Notes: generated from the sequence alone by a model not told the origin. Positions 1 through 11,570 are shown, counted from the first letter of the stretch. The stretch is DNA of 64,000 bases from Boesenbergia rotunda (GCA_024364735.1 JAGFNQ010002314.1:1-64000); one strand, 5' to 3'. Program-made: numbers and translations.

Positions 1-2445
1 ATACATACTGATGTATGTGGACCAATGTCAACTCTTGCACAAGGAGGCTATAGCTACTTCATCACCTTTATCGATGATCACTCACGATTCGGGTATGTGT
101 TCTTGATGAAACACAAATCTGAAGCTTTTGAGAAATTCAAAGAGTTCAGAAATTAAGTAGAGAAACAGCTTGGCAAAAGTATTAAGATACTTCGATCCGA
201 TCGGGGTGGTGAATACTTAAGTCAAGAGTTTCAAGATTATCTTAGGGACAATGGGATATTATCCCAATGGACTCCGCCGTATACACCACAGCATAATGGT
301 GTATCTGAGAGGCGCAACCGAACCTTGATAGACATGGTTAGGTCGATGATGAATCATGCAACTCTTCCAAAATCCTTTTGGGGCTATGCACTAAAGACAG
401 CTGTTTACTTGCTAAACAGAGTCCCGACCAAGGTAGTCTCTACTACTCCATATGAGACATGGAATAGTAAGAAACCTCACTTAACTCACCTTAAGATATG
501 GGGTTGTCCTGCTTATGTGAAGCGGACTGTATCAGACAAATTGGATGCTAAGTCTGATAAATGTCTATTTATTGGATACCCTAAGGAACGAAGGGTTACC
601 AATTCTATCATCCCTTGGAACAAAAGGTGTTTGTTTCAAGGCATGCTGTATTTCTGGAAAAAGAATTTCTTTTACAAGAAAACAGTGGGAGTGACATTGA
701 ACTTGATGAAGTTCAAGAAACTCCAATAGACATTAAAGAGACACCTAGTCTAGACCCACAACCAATAACTCATAATGATGAGCTATCAGTTGAACCTAAA
801 ACAACACCACCTCTTCGTAGGTCTGATAGGACACGCAATATTCCAGAGAGATACGGATTTCTCATAAGTGAATCGAACGACGTGTTACTCATAAGCGATG
901 ATGAACCTATCAGTTATGAAGATGTTCTGAAAAGTTCAGAAAGGGACAAATGGCTTGTAGCCATGAAGTCGGAAATGGATTCCATGTACGAAAACCAAGT
1001 ATGGGACTTGGTTAACCCACCTGAAGGGATTAAGCCCATAGGGTGCAAGTGGGTTTTCAAGAAGAAAACCGACATGGAAGGTAATGTTGTTACCTTTAAG
1101 GCTAGATAGTGGCAAAAGGATATCGTCAGAAACAAGGAATTGATTGCTTAAATCCATTCGGATGCTCCTGGCCATAGCAGCTCATTACGATTATGAGATA
1201 TGACGAAAGGATGTGAAAACAGCTTTCCTTAATGGAAACCTGCTTGAGGATGTATACACGATACAACCTGAAGGTTTCACATCGGTTGATAAAACCAAAG
1301 TATGCAAGCTTCGACGATCCATATATGGACTGAAGCAAGCATCCAGGAGCTGGAACATCCGTTTTGATGAGACAATCAAAGAGTTTGATTTCTCACAAAA
1401 TCCTGACGAACCTTGTGTGTACAAGAAGGTTAGTGGGAGTGCAGTCGTATTCCTAGTATTATATGTCGATGACATATTACTTATAGGAAACGATATATCA
1501 GTCTTACAAACAGTTAAAATTTGATTGTCTAAAACTTTCTCCATGAAAGACCTGGGAGAAGCAACCTATATCCTTGGGATTAGAATCTATAAAGATAAAT
1601 CAATACGGTTGCTTGGTCTTTCGCAGTCTACATATATAGACCGAGTGCTAAAAGGTTTAGCATGTCGGAATCCAAGAAAGGTTACCTTCTCATCAGGCAT
1701 GGGATCAACCTTTCAAAGTCTATGTGTCCGCGCACAGAAGACGAGAGGATTTGCATGAATAAGATTCCTTATACATCCGCGATAGGATCTATCATGTATG
1801 CTATGTTATGTACAAGGCCCGATGTATCGTATGCTCTGAGCGTCACAAGCAGATACCAGTCGGATCCAGGAATGGATTATTGGGCGGCTGTCAAGATGAT
1901 CCTTAAGTACTTAAGAAGAACTAAGGATGTGTTCCTAATATATGGAGAAGGAGATATGGTAATACGTGGGTAAACAGATGCTAGTTTCCATACAGATAAG
2001 GATGACTCCAAATCTCAGTCTGGATACGTATTTACTTTGAATGGAGGCGCAATAAATTGGAAGAGTTCCAAACAAGACACCGTAGCGGATTCTACCACGG
2101 AAGCGGAATATATCGCAGCTTCGGAAGCAGCAAAGGAAGCAGTCTGGATCAAGAAGTTTGTCTCCGAACTTGGTGTGGTTCCAACCATTGATGAAGAAGT
2201 GCCGGTTTACTGCGACAACAATGGAGCTATTGCATAAGCAAAGGAACCAAGGTCTCATCAGCGATCCAAACACGTGCTTCGCCGCTATCATCTGATCAGA
2301 GAGATTATAAGTAGGAATGATATACACATTGAGAAAATTCTCACTGAAAGGAATTTAGCGGATCCTTTAACTAAGATCTTGCCTCAAAGCAAGTTTGAGG
2401 GTCATGTTAGAGCCTGTGGTATTGGATACCGTAGCGATTGGCATT
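1..2445 (+). pseudogene. COP1: decayed Ty1/copia pol (integrase, RT, RNase H)
   Basis: 3' part of a copia polyprotein running off the left edge. Integrase occupies 1-590: first acidic residue in DVCGP near base 10, second in SDRGGEY near 199, Glu in SERRNR near 307. Reverse transcriptase occupies about 920-1600 with the YVDD catalytic motif at 1462-1473. RNase H occupies about 1970-2330, with TDAS, TEAEY and YCDNNGA. The frame is broken: stop at 154-156 (NQVEK expected), a frameshift near 590-610, a second near 1110, a deletion near 1150 that removes the ETFSPV-like RT block, an in-frame TGA at 1522-1524 where Trp is expected, a frameshift near 1660, a stop at 1972, and a stop at 2236 where Gln is expected. 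The order IN-RT-RH is that of Ty1/copia. The gene is dead; its copia lineage is not resolved. Confidence 0.95.
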
Positions 2446-2450
2446 AGGCC

Positions 2451-2461
2451 AAGTGGTAGTT
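2451..2461 (+). other. COP1 polypurine tract (degenerate)
   Basis: AAGTGGTAGTT lies directly before the TGTTAG that opens the 3' LTR and just after the end of the pol remnant. The usual form in copia elements is close to GGGAGATT; here two purines have changed to pyrimidines. Confidence 0.6.
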
Positions 2462-3939
2462 TGTTAGTAATATGAGAGAAGTGTCCTAAGGCAATCGCCT
2501 TATGATTGTAAAACATTTATTTTAATAAATGATAATTCACTATTTGAGTATACATGCTTGTGTGTTTGATTGGGATCTTAAACTCATCTACTGAATGTCC
2601 GCAATACAACTCATAGCATAAGAGAATTTGTGATGGGATCACAACTAGTGATTATCTCTAAATGTGGAAATGTGAAGTATTGAAAATATCCCTAGTCGAT
2701 GAATTGATAAATACGGACACTATCAATTCTGTTGAGACTAGCATGGGTTATTCTCTAATCAGCTGATTCTCACTGGCTGGTGACATTGGGATGTCCGGAG
2801 ATAAACATGAATGCTAGTTAAGGGAACTAGTTCATTGGAGTGACTGGCTGTAAAACTTCATATGGTAATCTATACATAGACATGTCAGTGAAATTCTTAC
2901 TGCAGCTTAAGTGCGATGTTCCTTTGACTTGCGGTGTTCAAGGAGGTGTGGACCCAGGATGGTTGGGTATAAGCCGAAGTGCCCGAAGATGTTTGAACAG
3001 CCTACAAAGGATTCACCACTCCTTGCGAGGAGATGTATACCCAAGGCCTATCGTCGGATTGTTACTCAAAGCCTCTGGCCAGAGCATGACATGTTTAGAG
3101 TATGAGTCTCCTAAAAACATGAGAGTAATTAAAAATCCAAAGGACGAGAGAACGTTACTTGGGCTAGGTGTGACGTAGTCAGCCTAGTGGGGACTGACAC
3201 AGACAGACCATGTCCTGAACCAAGTAGGTATAAGATGGTGAAGGGAATGACGTACGACTCATTAGAGCTGCTGAAGGGTTTCAGAATAATTTCTGAGGTC
3301 AACCGTTGATCTTTCGATTAATTGGAGGTCATGATGTACTACTAGGTGCCACTCATGATCGTTATATAATTGGATGATTATAGTCGGCCAACATTGTAAC
3401 GCCCGCCTTTTTTTTTCCTAAAGCGGCGTTACGTTAACATACTTAGGGCATGTAGACATCATAATGCAACGGAAACCTTTAACTTACTCCTACATGCACT
3501 TACGACCATTTCTAGCACTATAACATGGGAACTTAGCGTAGTAACTTTATATTTAGCATCATATCATACTTAGCATCATGTCATTCGTAGCATCATGTCA
3601 TACTTAGCATCATGTCATACTTAGTATCATGTCATAGAGTCATACTTAAACACATAACAGTAAAGATAAAGTTCTATCATGAGACGAGCAACCATATTGC
3701 TCCTTGGCCAAGTCACTATCACACACATTCTTTGATGCCCTCCTGCTGCTTCCTTACTGTCCCCTTGCGTGATCTGCGGTATAAGGAAATAAGACTATAA
3801 GCACACAGGCTTAGTAAGACTCTTTCCTACTCACTAAAATCATTCATCATTCATTCATGAGCACATAAGCCATTACATACTTAGTGCTTTAATTAGAACA
3901 TAAGTCTTTTCATCACTTAGCATACATTCGTCATGGCGT

Positions 3940-4500
3940 AAACATAACATAATCATCTTCATAGCATAGCATAAACATAACCATAAACCTTCATGGCATG
4001 GCACAATACTTGGCGTAGACATAAACATAACAAACATAACTTCATAAACATTCTTAGCACGAATATAAATAAAATTATGGCGTCCTATCTCAGTATAACA
4101 TAGTTAGAACATGGCATCATAAATTGGTATGGACATCATAAAAAAAATCATGGCATTCTAACTTAGCATAAACATAATTAAATCATGGCATTCTAAACTA
4201 GCATGAACATAAATCCAATCATGGCATACTATCTTAGCAAAAACATAATTACATCATGGCATCCTAACTTAGCATGAACATAAATCAAATCATGGCATTC
4301 CAACTTGGCATAAACATAATTAAATCATGGCACCCTAAACTATCATGCACATAAATAAAATCATGGCATTTTAAACTAGCATGAACATAAATAAATCATG
4401 GCATCCTAAACTAACATGAACATAGATAAATCATGGCATTCTAAATTAGCATAAACACAATCAAATCATGGCATCATATAGTAACATGAGCATAAACAAA
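3940..4500. repeat. Degenerate AATCATGGCAT tandem repeats
   Basis: About a dozen imperfect units of roughly 40-60 bp, each holding ATCATGGCAT(T/C)CTAA, CTAGCATGAACATAA and TAAA. They lie inside the predicted T1 intron. The related LTR T2 has looser ATGATAAG/ATGCCATG repeats in the matching region (about 35900-36130). Confidence 0.75.
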
Positions 4501-5572
4501 ATCATTTGCATAAACATATCTTGCATAAACTTGCTTTGCATAAACTTACTTTGCATAATATTCTTATCATAATTATAATGCATAACATGGATGAATGCAT
4601 GAGACAATTGCATATACATAAGGATGCTTAACCTTTTAAAACATACTTTTAATGCTTAAACATATTCATCATATCATTGGGCCCTGGCTTGTACCACATA
4701 CATACATCATAAGCGCGCATCCCTAAGTAAATACGAGGTAGCTAGCCTCGACCTACTAGGGTAAGGACAGCATAGTCGGTAGTCCCCGAACCGAGGCGTT
4801 CTTAAGGTGCCCATCCCTGTTACCCAGCTCCGGTAGGGCCAGAACTGTGGACATCTTCGGTAGTCCAAAATCGGGGCGTTCTTAAGGTGCCCATCCCTTG
4901 GACCCATACTTCGGTCCGGTACAAGCCCATACATAAAGTAAAAGACTTTTCATGCTTCATCATTCATCATTCATTCATAGCATACTTAACATAGCATAAC
5001 TTGTTACGGCTCGGCCCGTCTACCGGCCCATTTACCGGTCCTCTCGACCGTCGTACCATCAACCATCGACTGTGCCGTTTAGCATATTTATGCCTTAAAG
5101 ACATAAGCATCATCTTTCATTCATCATACTTGTCGTTCATCATCATTCATTCATCATACTTGTCATTCATCATACTTAACATCATAGCTGTGCCTTAAAG
5201 GCATGTACTTTAACTTCATTCATAAGACATGACATACATGCATATTATTCATAAAACATGGCATATCATTCATATCATAACCTAACATATCATAGCATCA
5301 TTTTTATCGTGATCATAACCCTATCATTCTTATCATGGCATCATTCATATCCTGAACATAAACTTATCATACTTATCATGGCATCATTCATATCATGAAC
5401 ATACATAATCACTTAGCATGGTTCTTAGCATAGCATGGGCATATAACTTAACATGGTTCCCTACATCACCCTTATATCATGGCAACACATAAACATATAC
5501 TTGAAGTTAAAGGCTCAACCCTAACCCTTGGGTCCTTGAGGTTGGATGAAACATATGGGATCTCTAGGGTAA

Positions 5573-6240
5573 TCCAAAAATTCCCAGAAATTATACTTAA
5601 CCTCCACACATCATAAGGGAACATAAATTAACATTATCAAGATTTTTGTCTTAATTATAGACCTTTAAATCATGGTGGCCGAAACCCTTAAACTTAGGGT
5701 TCTTAGTTTTGTTTCTTTCATGTTGGCCGAAACCCTAGGGTGTCCTAGGGTACTTCAAAAATTCCAAAAAATTATACTTAACCTCTACACATCATAAGGG
5801 AACATTAAATAACATTATCAAGATTTTTGGAATAATTATAGACCTGTAAATCATGGTGGCCGAAACCCTTAAACTTAAGGTTCTTAGTTTTGTTTCTTTC
5901 ATGTTGGCCGAAACCCTAGGGTGTCCTAGGTTACTCCAAAAATTCCAAAAAATTATACTTAACCTCTACACATCATAAGGGAACATTAAATAACATTATC
6001 ATGATTTTTAGAATAATTATAGACCTGTAAATCATGGTGGCCGAAACCCTTAAACTTAAGGTTCTTAGTTTTGGTTTCTTTCATGTTGTCCGAAACCCTA
6101 GGGTGTTCTAGGGTGCTCCAAAAATTCCCAAAAATTGTACTTAACCTCTTCACATCATTAGGGAACATTAAATAACATTATCATGATTTTTAGCATAATT
6201 ATAGACCTGTAAAACATGGTGTCCGAAACCCTTAAGCATG
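5573..6240. repeat. 182-bp tandem array in T1, about 3.6 copies
   Basis: Units start near 5573, 5753, 5937 and 6119 at CCAAAAATTCC and run through ACATCATAAGGGAACAT, GGTGGCCGAAACCC and CCTAGGGTG. The last unit is partial. The sister LTR T2 has only about two diverged units (34800-35110), so the array changed length after the copies separated. Confidence 0.85.
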
Positions 6241-6584
6241 AGGGTCTTGGTTTTCTTTCCATTCAACATCAAATTCGAAAACTAACCAATATATCATGTT
6301 AAAAATCATGGAAATCATAGGGAACTATTATACCACAGGTTAGGGAGTCTTACCTTGGGGTTTCTTGATTTTTAGACCTTAGATGGGAAGAAGAAGGAAG
6401 ACTTGTTGTCTCTTGATCACCCCTAGCCTTGGAACCTTAGGAAACCTTTAGATCTTGGTGGTAGGACCTTCTTGTGGAGTTTTCCCAAGGGAAAATCTCC
6501 CTTGTAGATTTTGTCTAGGATGAGAAAGAAGGAGGAAGAGAATGCAATTGATGGAGAGAAGAGAATAACTCCCAAAACCCCCCT

Positions 6585-6592
6585 CTTTATAA
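6585..6592 (-). promoter_or_regulatory. TATA box of T1
   Basis: TTATAAAG on the - strand, about 95 bases downstream of the tRNA-like block and about 230 upstream of the splice-like GTAAGA. The spacing matches the related LTRs. Confidence 0.5.
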
Positions 6593-6687
6593 CCCATTAA
6601 GGTGGTGAATGAAGAGTCTCTCCATGACTCTTCATCTTCTTCTTAATCTCAACTTATATCCAATTCATTTCCTCATAGAAATCCCTT

Positions 6688-6757
6688 GCTAGGTGAGTTG
6701 GTTAAGACTTACATGGTTGTACAAGAGGTCCAAGGTTCAATCCTTGGCTCATGCACC
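6688..6757 (+). other. tRNA-like block, antisense to T1
   Basis: A-box-like TAGGTGAGTTGGTTAAGAC at 6690, then 30 bases on a B-box-like GGTTCAATCC inside the arms CCAAGG/CCTTGG. The B box is one base short of the GGTTCRANYCC consensus and no acceptor stem closes, so it is a tRNA-derived relic, not a tRNA gene. Confidence 0.55.
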
Positions 6758-7908
6758 TTTATTTTTATTTTATTTTCATTTCATTTATTTTATTATTTTT
6801 ATTTCCTAAATTTCAAAAATCCCTCTAAAATCACCCATAATTATGCCAATATTACTAAATAAAATTCTTTTATATTTATATTAATTTTACCTAATTTATA
6901 TTAATTTTACCTAATTAATACCCATTTTTGGAGCCCTTTTAAAGCTCATTAGTACCTAATTTCTCCATTAAACTAGGAAAATTAGGCTAAGACTTACCCG
7001 TAATCATGCTAATATGCCTAATTAAATCCTATTTATATTTATACTAATTGTTACCTAAATCCACCTATAATTAGGGTACCAAAAAGCTCACATAAGGCCC
7101 ATTAATACTTAGTTTTCTCAATTTAAATGAGAAAACATGGATTTTCTAGGCCAAAGTTCGTATTAATACCTCTAGATTCCTCAGAAAATTATCTAGACAT
7201 GCTTAATATTTTATGTAAATATTAAGAGAATTTTCCGGGTCGTTACAAACATAAATCGAAAGCCTATTTAGTCACACGCACTACGAGTAATCCGAGGGAT
7301 TTAAAACGAGTTGAAAATTAGATTTTCCAATCAAGAGAAATAAGTCGAATCTGAATTTATCAGAGGCGCATGGGAAGCTTAAAATGGCTAAGTCTTATGA
7401 AGGCTTATTGGACGAATTAAATGAGTTTAATTCGCGAGGAGTCGGCTTGGTGTGGCCGGCCAAAGAGGGTGCCCATCCTCTTTGGTTTGGCCGGCCACAA
7501 TAAAGGAGAGAAACCAATTTATTTGGTTTAAATTATAAAATAAATCAAGCGCAATTTGTTTTATAAAATTATGGATAAATATGTTTATATAAAGAAATTT
7601 ATATAAAGAAATTTTATAAAGAAATTTATAGAAATTTATTCTTTTTATGGAAATTAAAATGAACCATGGATCGGTTTATTTTAATTTTATAAAATCAATT
7701 ATGAATTGAGTTTTCCCTGATAAGAAAAATTTATATAATTTTCTTGTAAATTTTATTCCATAATAAAAAGAGAGATGTGTTTATTTTATTATAAATTTAG
7801 TTATAATAAAACTTGGCATAACGGAATAATTCATAAGAAAATTTATAGGATAAATTTCTTTCGAAAATTTATTCCGTTAAAAGGGAGACTTGGCGATGGA
7901 GAGGCTAC

Positions 7909-7916
7909 TATATAAA
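7909..7916 (+). promoter_or_regulatory. TATA box of the COP1 LTR
   Basis: TATATAAA followed by GG, in the second half of the LTR. About 60 bases downstream begins a CT-rich leader (7968-8065) broken by repeats of TAGGG(T/C)(T/C)GGC. This is the normal U3/R layout. Confidence 0.6.
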
Positions 7917-7967
7917 GGAACCAAGGCTAGGCTTGAATTCCTCAATTGAGTAATCAAGAGATCAAGT

Positions 7968-8065
7968 AGCTCCCTCTCTCTCTCTAATTCTCTCCCTCTC
8001 TCTCTAGGGCTGGCGCCCACTTTCTCTCTCTAGGGTCGGCTCTCTCTCTCCTCCCCTAGGGTCGG
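7968..8065 (+). repeat. CT-rich low-complexity leader in the COP1 LTR
   Basis: Runs of CTCTCTCT alternate with TAGGGCTGGCGCC, TAGGGTCGGC and TAGGGTCGGCGC. Probably 5' leader downstream of the TATA box at 7909. Confidence 0.6.
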
Positions 8066-8551
8066 CGCACCACCTAGGGTTGCCGCGAGCCTCCTCCACC
8101 AAGAAGGTGCCAAAGAAGAAGTAGAAGCGGGTCGCATCTCCTTCCTTCCCGGAATCTTGATTCCGTTGCTTGGTGGTTAGTTTCCATATTTCTCTCTTGA
8201 TATTCTAGTTGTGCTTTTGGAGAATCTAGTAGTTCTCGTTGGCACAAAACTCGTGGCTTTCCGAAGTCATCCTGAAGAGAACTCGGCGTGGACACGAATA
8301 GAGGCGGAGCTTCCATGGGACGCTACGGTTGGATCTCGTCCCTTTCTTCGAGTTACGCGAGGTATTAAGTAAATTAGTTTAGTTTCTGCAAAATTTTAAT
8401 TTATGATTACGTCTGCACACCTTAAGGTTGCATGCTAGATACGTGGTTAAAATAATTTAAAAAATTATTTATGTTAAAACCTTCCGCTGCACGTAATTAA
8501 ATTTTAAAATTACGAACCCGTATCCGTGTCAACATGCACCCGGTCCCAACA

Positions 8552-9270
8552 TCAAGACCCTCAACTTGATTAAACCCCCTAGCTACCAACTTAGCCTTGT
8601 TTCTAGTAATTTTTCCTTGATCATCTAACTTGTTCCTAAAGACCCATCTTGTGGTGACAATGGTACAATCATTGGGTCTAGGAACTAACTCCCATACTTC
8701 ACTCCTCTCAAATTGATTCAATTCTTCTTGCATGGCTATAACCCAATCCACATCACCTAAAGCTTCATTAATAGATTTTGGCTCATGTTGAAAAATCAAG
8801 GCAATTTGACTACTATGTTCCCTAAAGTAAGACCTAGTCCTCACCCCTTGAGTAATATCTTCAACTATTTGATAAATGGGATGATCTTGGTGGTGCCTTA
8901 GGGTCCTAGAGATTACGGGCTCACTTACTACATGATGGTCACCCTCTAATGCACATCCCCCTCCCCCTTGATCAATGCCCCCCAAATGTAAGTCTTGAAC
9001 TTCTTGGGCAAGGGGTTGGCTTTCTTCTATGTCCTTATCAATAGAGGATTTCCAAGGATAAGTGTTATTAGACTCATCAAAATCTACATTGGATGATTCC
9101 TCAATCACCTTGGTTCTTTTGTTATACACTCTATATCCCCTACTAGTGGATGAGTATCCAACCAAGATCCCCTCATCCGCCTTAGATTCAAAATTTCCTC
9201 AAATCATCCTTAGTGTTCAAAATGTAGACCTTACACCCAAAACCCTAAAATAGTGAATTTGTGGAATTCT
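8552..9270 (-). pseudogene. COP2: copia pol fragment, connection region and RT N-terminus
   Basis: Read from high to low coordinates. The integrase tail (YSSTSRGYRVYNK near 9160) leads through a Ser/Glu-rich linker to the RT start (DWVIAMQEELNQFERSEVWE, near 8740-8680), then KAKLVARGFNQVEGLD, and stops where the COP1 LTR begins at 8551. The linker and the EELNQFERSEVWELVPRP signature resemble the SIRE/Maximus copia lineage (inference). The rest of RT and RNase H lies beyond COP1, outside the window. The join to the integrase (9284 onward) is frame-shifted. Confidence 0.88.
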
Positions 9271-10142
9271 CCCATTCCACAACTCAAATGGGGGTTTTTC
9301 CTAAAAACCTATGAATTAAGACTCGATTTTGGATATAGCAAGCGGTATTTACCGGTTCCACCCAAAAATAGCTAGGTAGAGAATTGGCATTCATCATGGT
9401 CCTAGCGGCTTCTTGTAAAGCTCTATTCCTTCTTTCAACCACACCATTTTGTTGAGGGGTTCTCGGACATGAAAATTCATATTTGTACCCATTTTCTAAA
9501 CAAAAGTGTGAGAAGTTTGAATTTTCAAACTTCCCACCATGGTCACTCTTATTTTGGTTGATCATGAGGTGTTTCTCATTTTCAACCCGTTTACTAAATC
9601 CTACAAATATCTCTAAAGTATCATCCTTATTTTTCATGAAATACACCTAAGTATATCTAGAGTAGTCATCTATAATTACCAAGCAATACTTACTCCCTAT
9701 TATTGAAGGTGTACTATGGCAATCAAACAAATCCAAATGCAATAATTCTAAAGGTAAAGAAGTGCTAGTTAAGGTTTTACCTTTGTGTGATGATTTTGAT
9801 TGCTTACCCTTTTGGCATGCATCACACAACTTACTCTTTTCATACTTGATCATTGGGGAGCCCCTTTACCAACTCCTACTTGGCCACCCTTGCTATATTC
9901 TTTATATTTATGTGACCAAGCCGCCGATGCAACAAGCATCCTTCTTCTTCTTTAGATATGAAACACTTAGAAGACATGTTAAAAGCATAAGAAAGATTGA
10001 GATAATAAAGGTTTGCTTCTCTATACCCTTCTAACATGATATTTTCGGAGCCATTTTGTCCAATCAAGCACTTTCTTGCATTGAACTCAACCCTATATCC
10101 GGCATCACAAAGTTGACTCACACTAAGCAAATTAAACTCCAT
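9271..10142 (-). pseudogene. COP2: GAG-pre-integrase and integrase, frame-broken
   Basis: From high to low: a pre-integrase segment at 10142-9876 (NLLSVSQLCDAGY, then LLHRRLGHIN with the zinc-binding His pair), then integrase with CDACQKGKQSKSSH near 9825 (zinc-binding Cys pair), LDLFDCHS carrying the first Asp, DHGGKFENSNF carrying the second, and QQNGVVERRNR with the Glu near 9430. All DDE residues can still be seen, but the frame breaks near 9865, at 9646/9647 and near 9280. It was cut from its protease by COP3. Confidence 0.9.
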
Positions 10143-10247
10143 ATCCTTAATTAAAAGTACTTTAAAAATTGTGATTGTAGGAGATACCTCAATGGTGCCC
10201 CTACCTATTATTTTGAGTTTTCCACTATTTCCGAAAGATACTGTTTC
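10143..10247 (-). pseudogene. COP2: protease-distal coding sequence next to the COP3 insertion
   Basis: On the - strand this continues the pol frame from the protease toward SVSQLCDAG with weak similarity. The last five bases, GTTTC (10243-10247), are the left TSD of COP3. Confidence 0.6.
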
Positions 10248-10647
10248 TGTTGGATCGAGAAATGCGAGAGAGGGGGGGTGAATGTTGCAAATCGTTCGGA
10301 TTTAAAAAGAGTAAGTGCGCAGCGGAAATAAGACACGAAAACAATGCTAACAAGGTCGTTTTACTTGGTTCGGAGCCTGTGTCGACTCCTACTCCAAGGC
10401 CCACGGTCGTTGACCGTTTTCTGTGGGCAATTCTATACGTTCGAGAAAGTTTACAATAAAAAGTATTATAGAATCAGAGTAGTAAACTTAATCAAGCTCT
10501 TCGTTACCGACGTCCGGTGTAGATCGAAGTGTTGGAGCAGCAGGACGTCGTCAGCTCGAGTTGGAAGAGTTCGGGAGTGAGTCGTGGAAGCAGAAGAGCG
10601 TGTAAGCGTCGCAGTTAGTGATGCACTGAAGAAGGAGGTCGAGGGCC

Positions 10648-10656
10648 CTTTATATA
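10648..10656 (-). promoter_or_regulatory. TATA box of the COP3 3' LTR
   Basis: TATATAAAG on the - strand inside the near-palindrome GGCCCTTTATATAGGGCC. The paired GGGGCGCCC sites begin 8 bases upstream in element sense, as promoter-proximal elements would. Confidence 0.65.
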
Positions 10657-10663
10657 GGGCCTA

Positions 10664-10960
10664 GGGGCGCCCTGGTCGACGGGGGCGCCCCCCACGTGGC
10701 AGCAGATCCGGCTGTAGCTCGGTCGCCGTATGATCCCATTATCCTCGGGATCCGATTTGACCGGGGCGCCCGGAGGACTCGGGGCGCCCGGATTGACCGG
10801 TCAAAGCTTCATCTCTTCGGCTTCGCAGGGATGCGCTTCGGCAGTTGGCAGTGGGGGCGCCCGAGACACGCGGGGCGCCCGCGACAAGCGGGGCGAAACG
10901 CGTCGAGGTTGTTACAGACTTGGGTTGACCTTGGGGGCGCCCTGGTCGTCCGGGGCGCCC
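10664..10960. repeat. Four GGGGCGCCC pairs, each with 9-base spacing (COP3 3' LTR)
   Basis: Sites start at 10664/10682, 10763/10781, 10854/10872 and 10934/10952. Each pair repeats with an 18-bp period: a 9-bp site, then 9 bases of varying spacer. A partial third site (GGGGCG) follows pair three at 10890, again after 9 bases. The core GGGCGCCC is a palindrome. The cluster sits just upstream of the TATA box. Confidence 0.85.
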
Positions 10961-11218
10961 TGCTCAGCTTCTGCCTCACTCCTTTAAGGCTCTCTGAGCT
11001 GCAGATACTCAGTCCTTCGATCCTGCACCCAGGGTTAGTCCAAATAACAATTATATTATTATTTTATACAGCCTTAGCTGTCTTGGTTCTGACTTTGGTC
11101 TCCAAAATAGAGCCCTAGGTCGAACCGACGCCTAATGTTCCCTCAAGGGGAACGCGTCCTCACCTACTCCTCTCGGGAGAGTTTACCTGGTGCCAACCGG
11201 ATCCTCCAGTTGGACTTT

Positions 11219-11445
11219 TGCCCGGCAGTCCTTCGCCAGGTCTTGAGCTACTAAGCTGCCCTTCGCTTGGTGCCTAGCTGCCCTTCGCTAGGTCTTTTCT
11301 TCTAGCAGTCCTTTGCCAGGGCCTAGCATTCCTTCGCTAGGGTTTGTCCATTCTGGCAGTCCTTCGCAAGAGCCTAGCAGTCCTTCGCTAGGGCTTTTCT
11401 TCTGGCTGGCATTCCTTTGCCAGTGCCTAGCAACCCTTCGCTAGG
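11219..11445. repeat. Array of nine small hairpins (COP3 3' LTR)
   Basis: Units of about 20-25 bp with the shape arm-(AGTCCTTC or similar 8-base loop)-arm. Arms alternate between CCTAGC/GCTAGG, CTGGC/GCCAG and AAGC/GCTT. The loops hold CCTTC or CCTTT. The paired arms change together while the loop stays similar. Confidence 0.75.
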
Positions 11446-11555
11446 ACTTTGTTTCTGCACACTCAAGTAACAACATTAGATCACAAACAACCCTTAACTT
11501 TGAATCCTTTGCCAATATCAAAACAAGGTTTGATCTGGTGCTTCCTGCACCAACA

Positions 11556-11570
11556 ATCTCCCCCTTTTTG
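11556..11570 (-). other. COP3 polypurine tract
   Basis: ATCTCCCCCTTTTTG on the + strand reads CAAAAAGGGGGAGAT on the element strand, directly before the TGTTGGTGCAGG that opens the LTR. Similar CTCCCCCT motifs recur inside COP3 at about 11721, 11763, 12931, 13081 and 13402. Confidence 0.85.

Larger units (their letters stand above)
3774..6353 (-). other. Predicted LTR intron in T1
   Basis: On the - strand, 5' splice-like CCAAG/GTAAGACTCCC at 6353. The far end reads CTTACTAAG, then a pyrimidine-rich stretch ending CCTTATACCGCAG at 3774. About 2.58 kb. The 5' signal lies about 230 bases after a TATA box (6585-6592). Inferred by comparison with the other Tekay-like LTRs of the window; no transcript evidence. 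Confidence 0.45.
3395..7247 (-). mobile_element. T1: solo LTR of a Tekay-like gypsy element (3853 bp)
   Basis: Begins TGTAACGCCC, ends GGTCGTTACA, and is flanked on both sides by the 5-bp TSD AACAT (3390-3394 and 7248-7252). No gag, pol, primer site or polypurine tract lies between the ends, so it is a solo LTR left after LTR-LTR recombination. It reads on the - strand because its TATA and splice-like signals read that way. It is the same family as T2 in opposite orientation: the first 30 bases of T2 match the reverse complement of the last 30 here. It carries two tandem arrays, a predicted intron and a tRNA-like block. Confidence 0.92.
2462..8551 (+). repeat. COP1 3' LTR, split by solo LTR T1
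   Basis: The LTR opens with TGTTAG right after the degenerate polypurine tract and closes with CCAACA at 8551, an inverted TGTT/AACA pair. Removing T1 (3395-7247) and one TSD copy leaves about 2.2 kb. The second half contains a TATA box (7909-7916) followed by a CT-rich leader. The closing base abuts TCAAG, where the COP2 reverse transcriptase frame resumes on the other strand, so COP1 lies in COP2. The 5' LTR and left TSD are outside the window. Confidence 0.8.
10248..11555 (-). repeat. COP3 3' LTR (1308 bp)
   Basis: Matches 15509-16820 almost base for base, with small differences such as a 7- versus 9-base G run near 10268 and 15533. It contains a TATA box on the - strand (CTTTATATA at 10648-10656), four pairs of GGGGCGCCC and nine small hairpins. 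Open frames of up to 140 codons exist on the + strand in both LTRs but are antisense and follow from the LTR duplication. Confidence 0.95.

Noticed and set aside
6688..6757. Functional tRNA gene
   Set aside because: A and B boxes are present but the T loop is a base short and no acceptor stem pairs.
10696..11118. 140-codon open frame (and 85-codon overlap), repeated at 15961-16383
   Set aside because: Both lie in the two COP3 LTRs, antisense to the element, over GC-rich palindromes. Conservation follows from LTR duplication.
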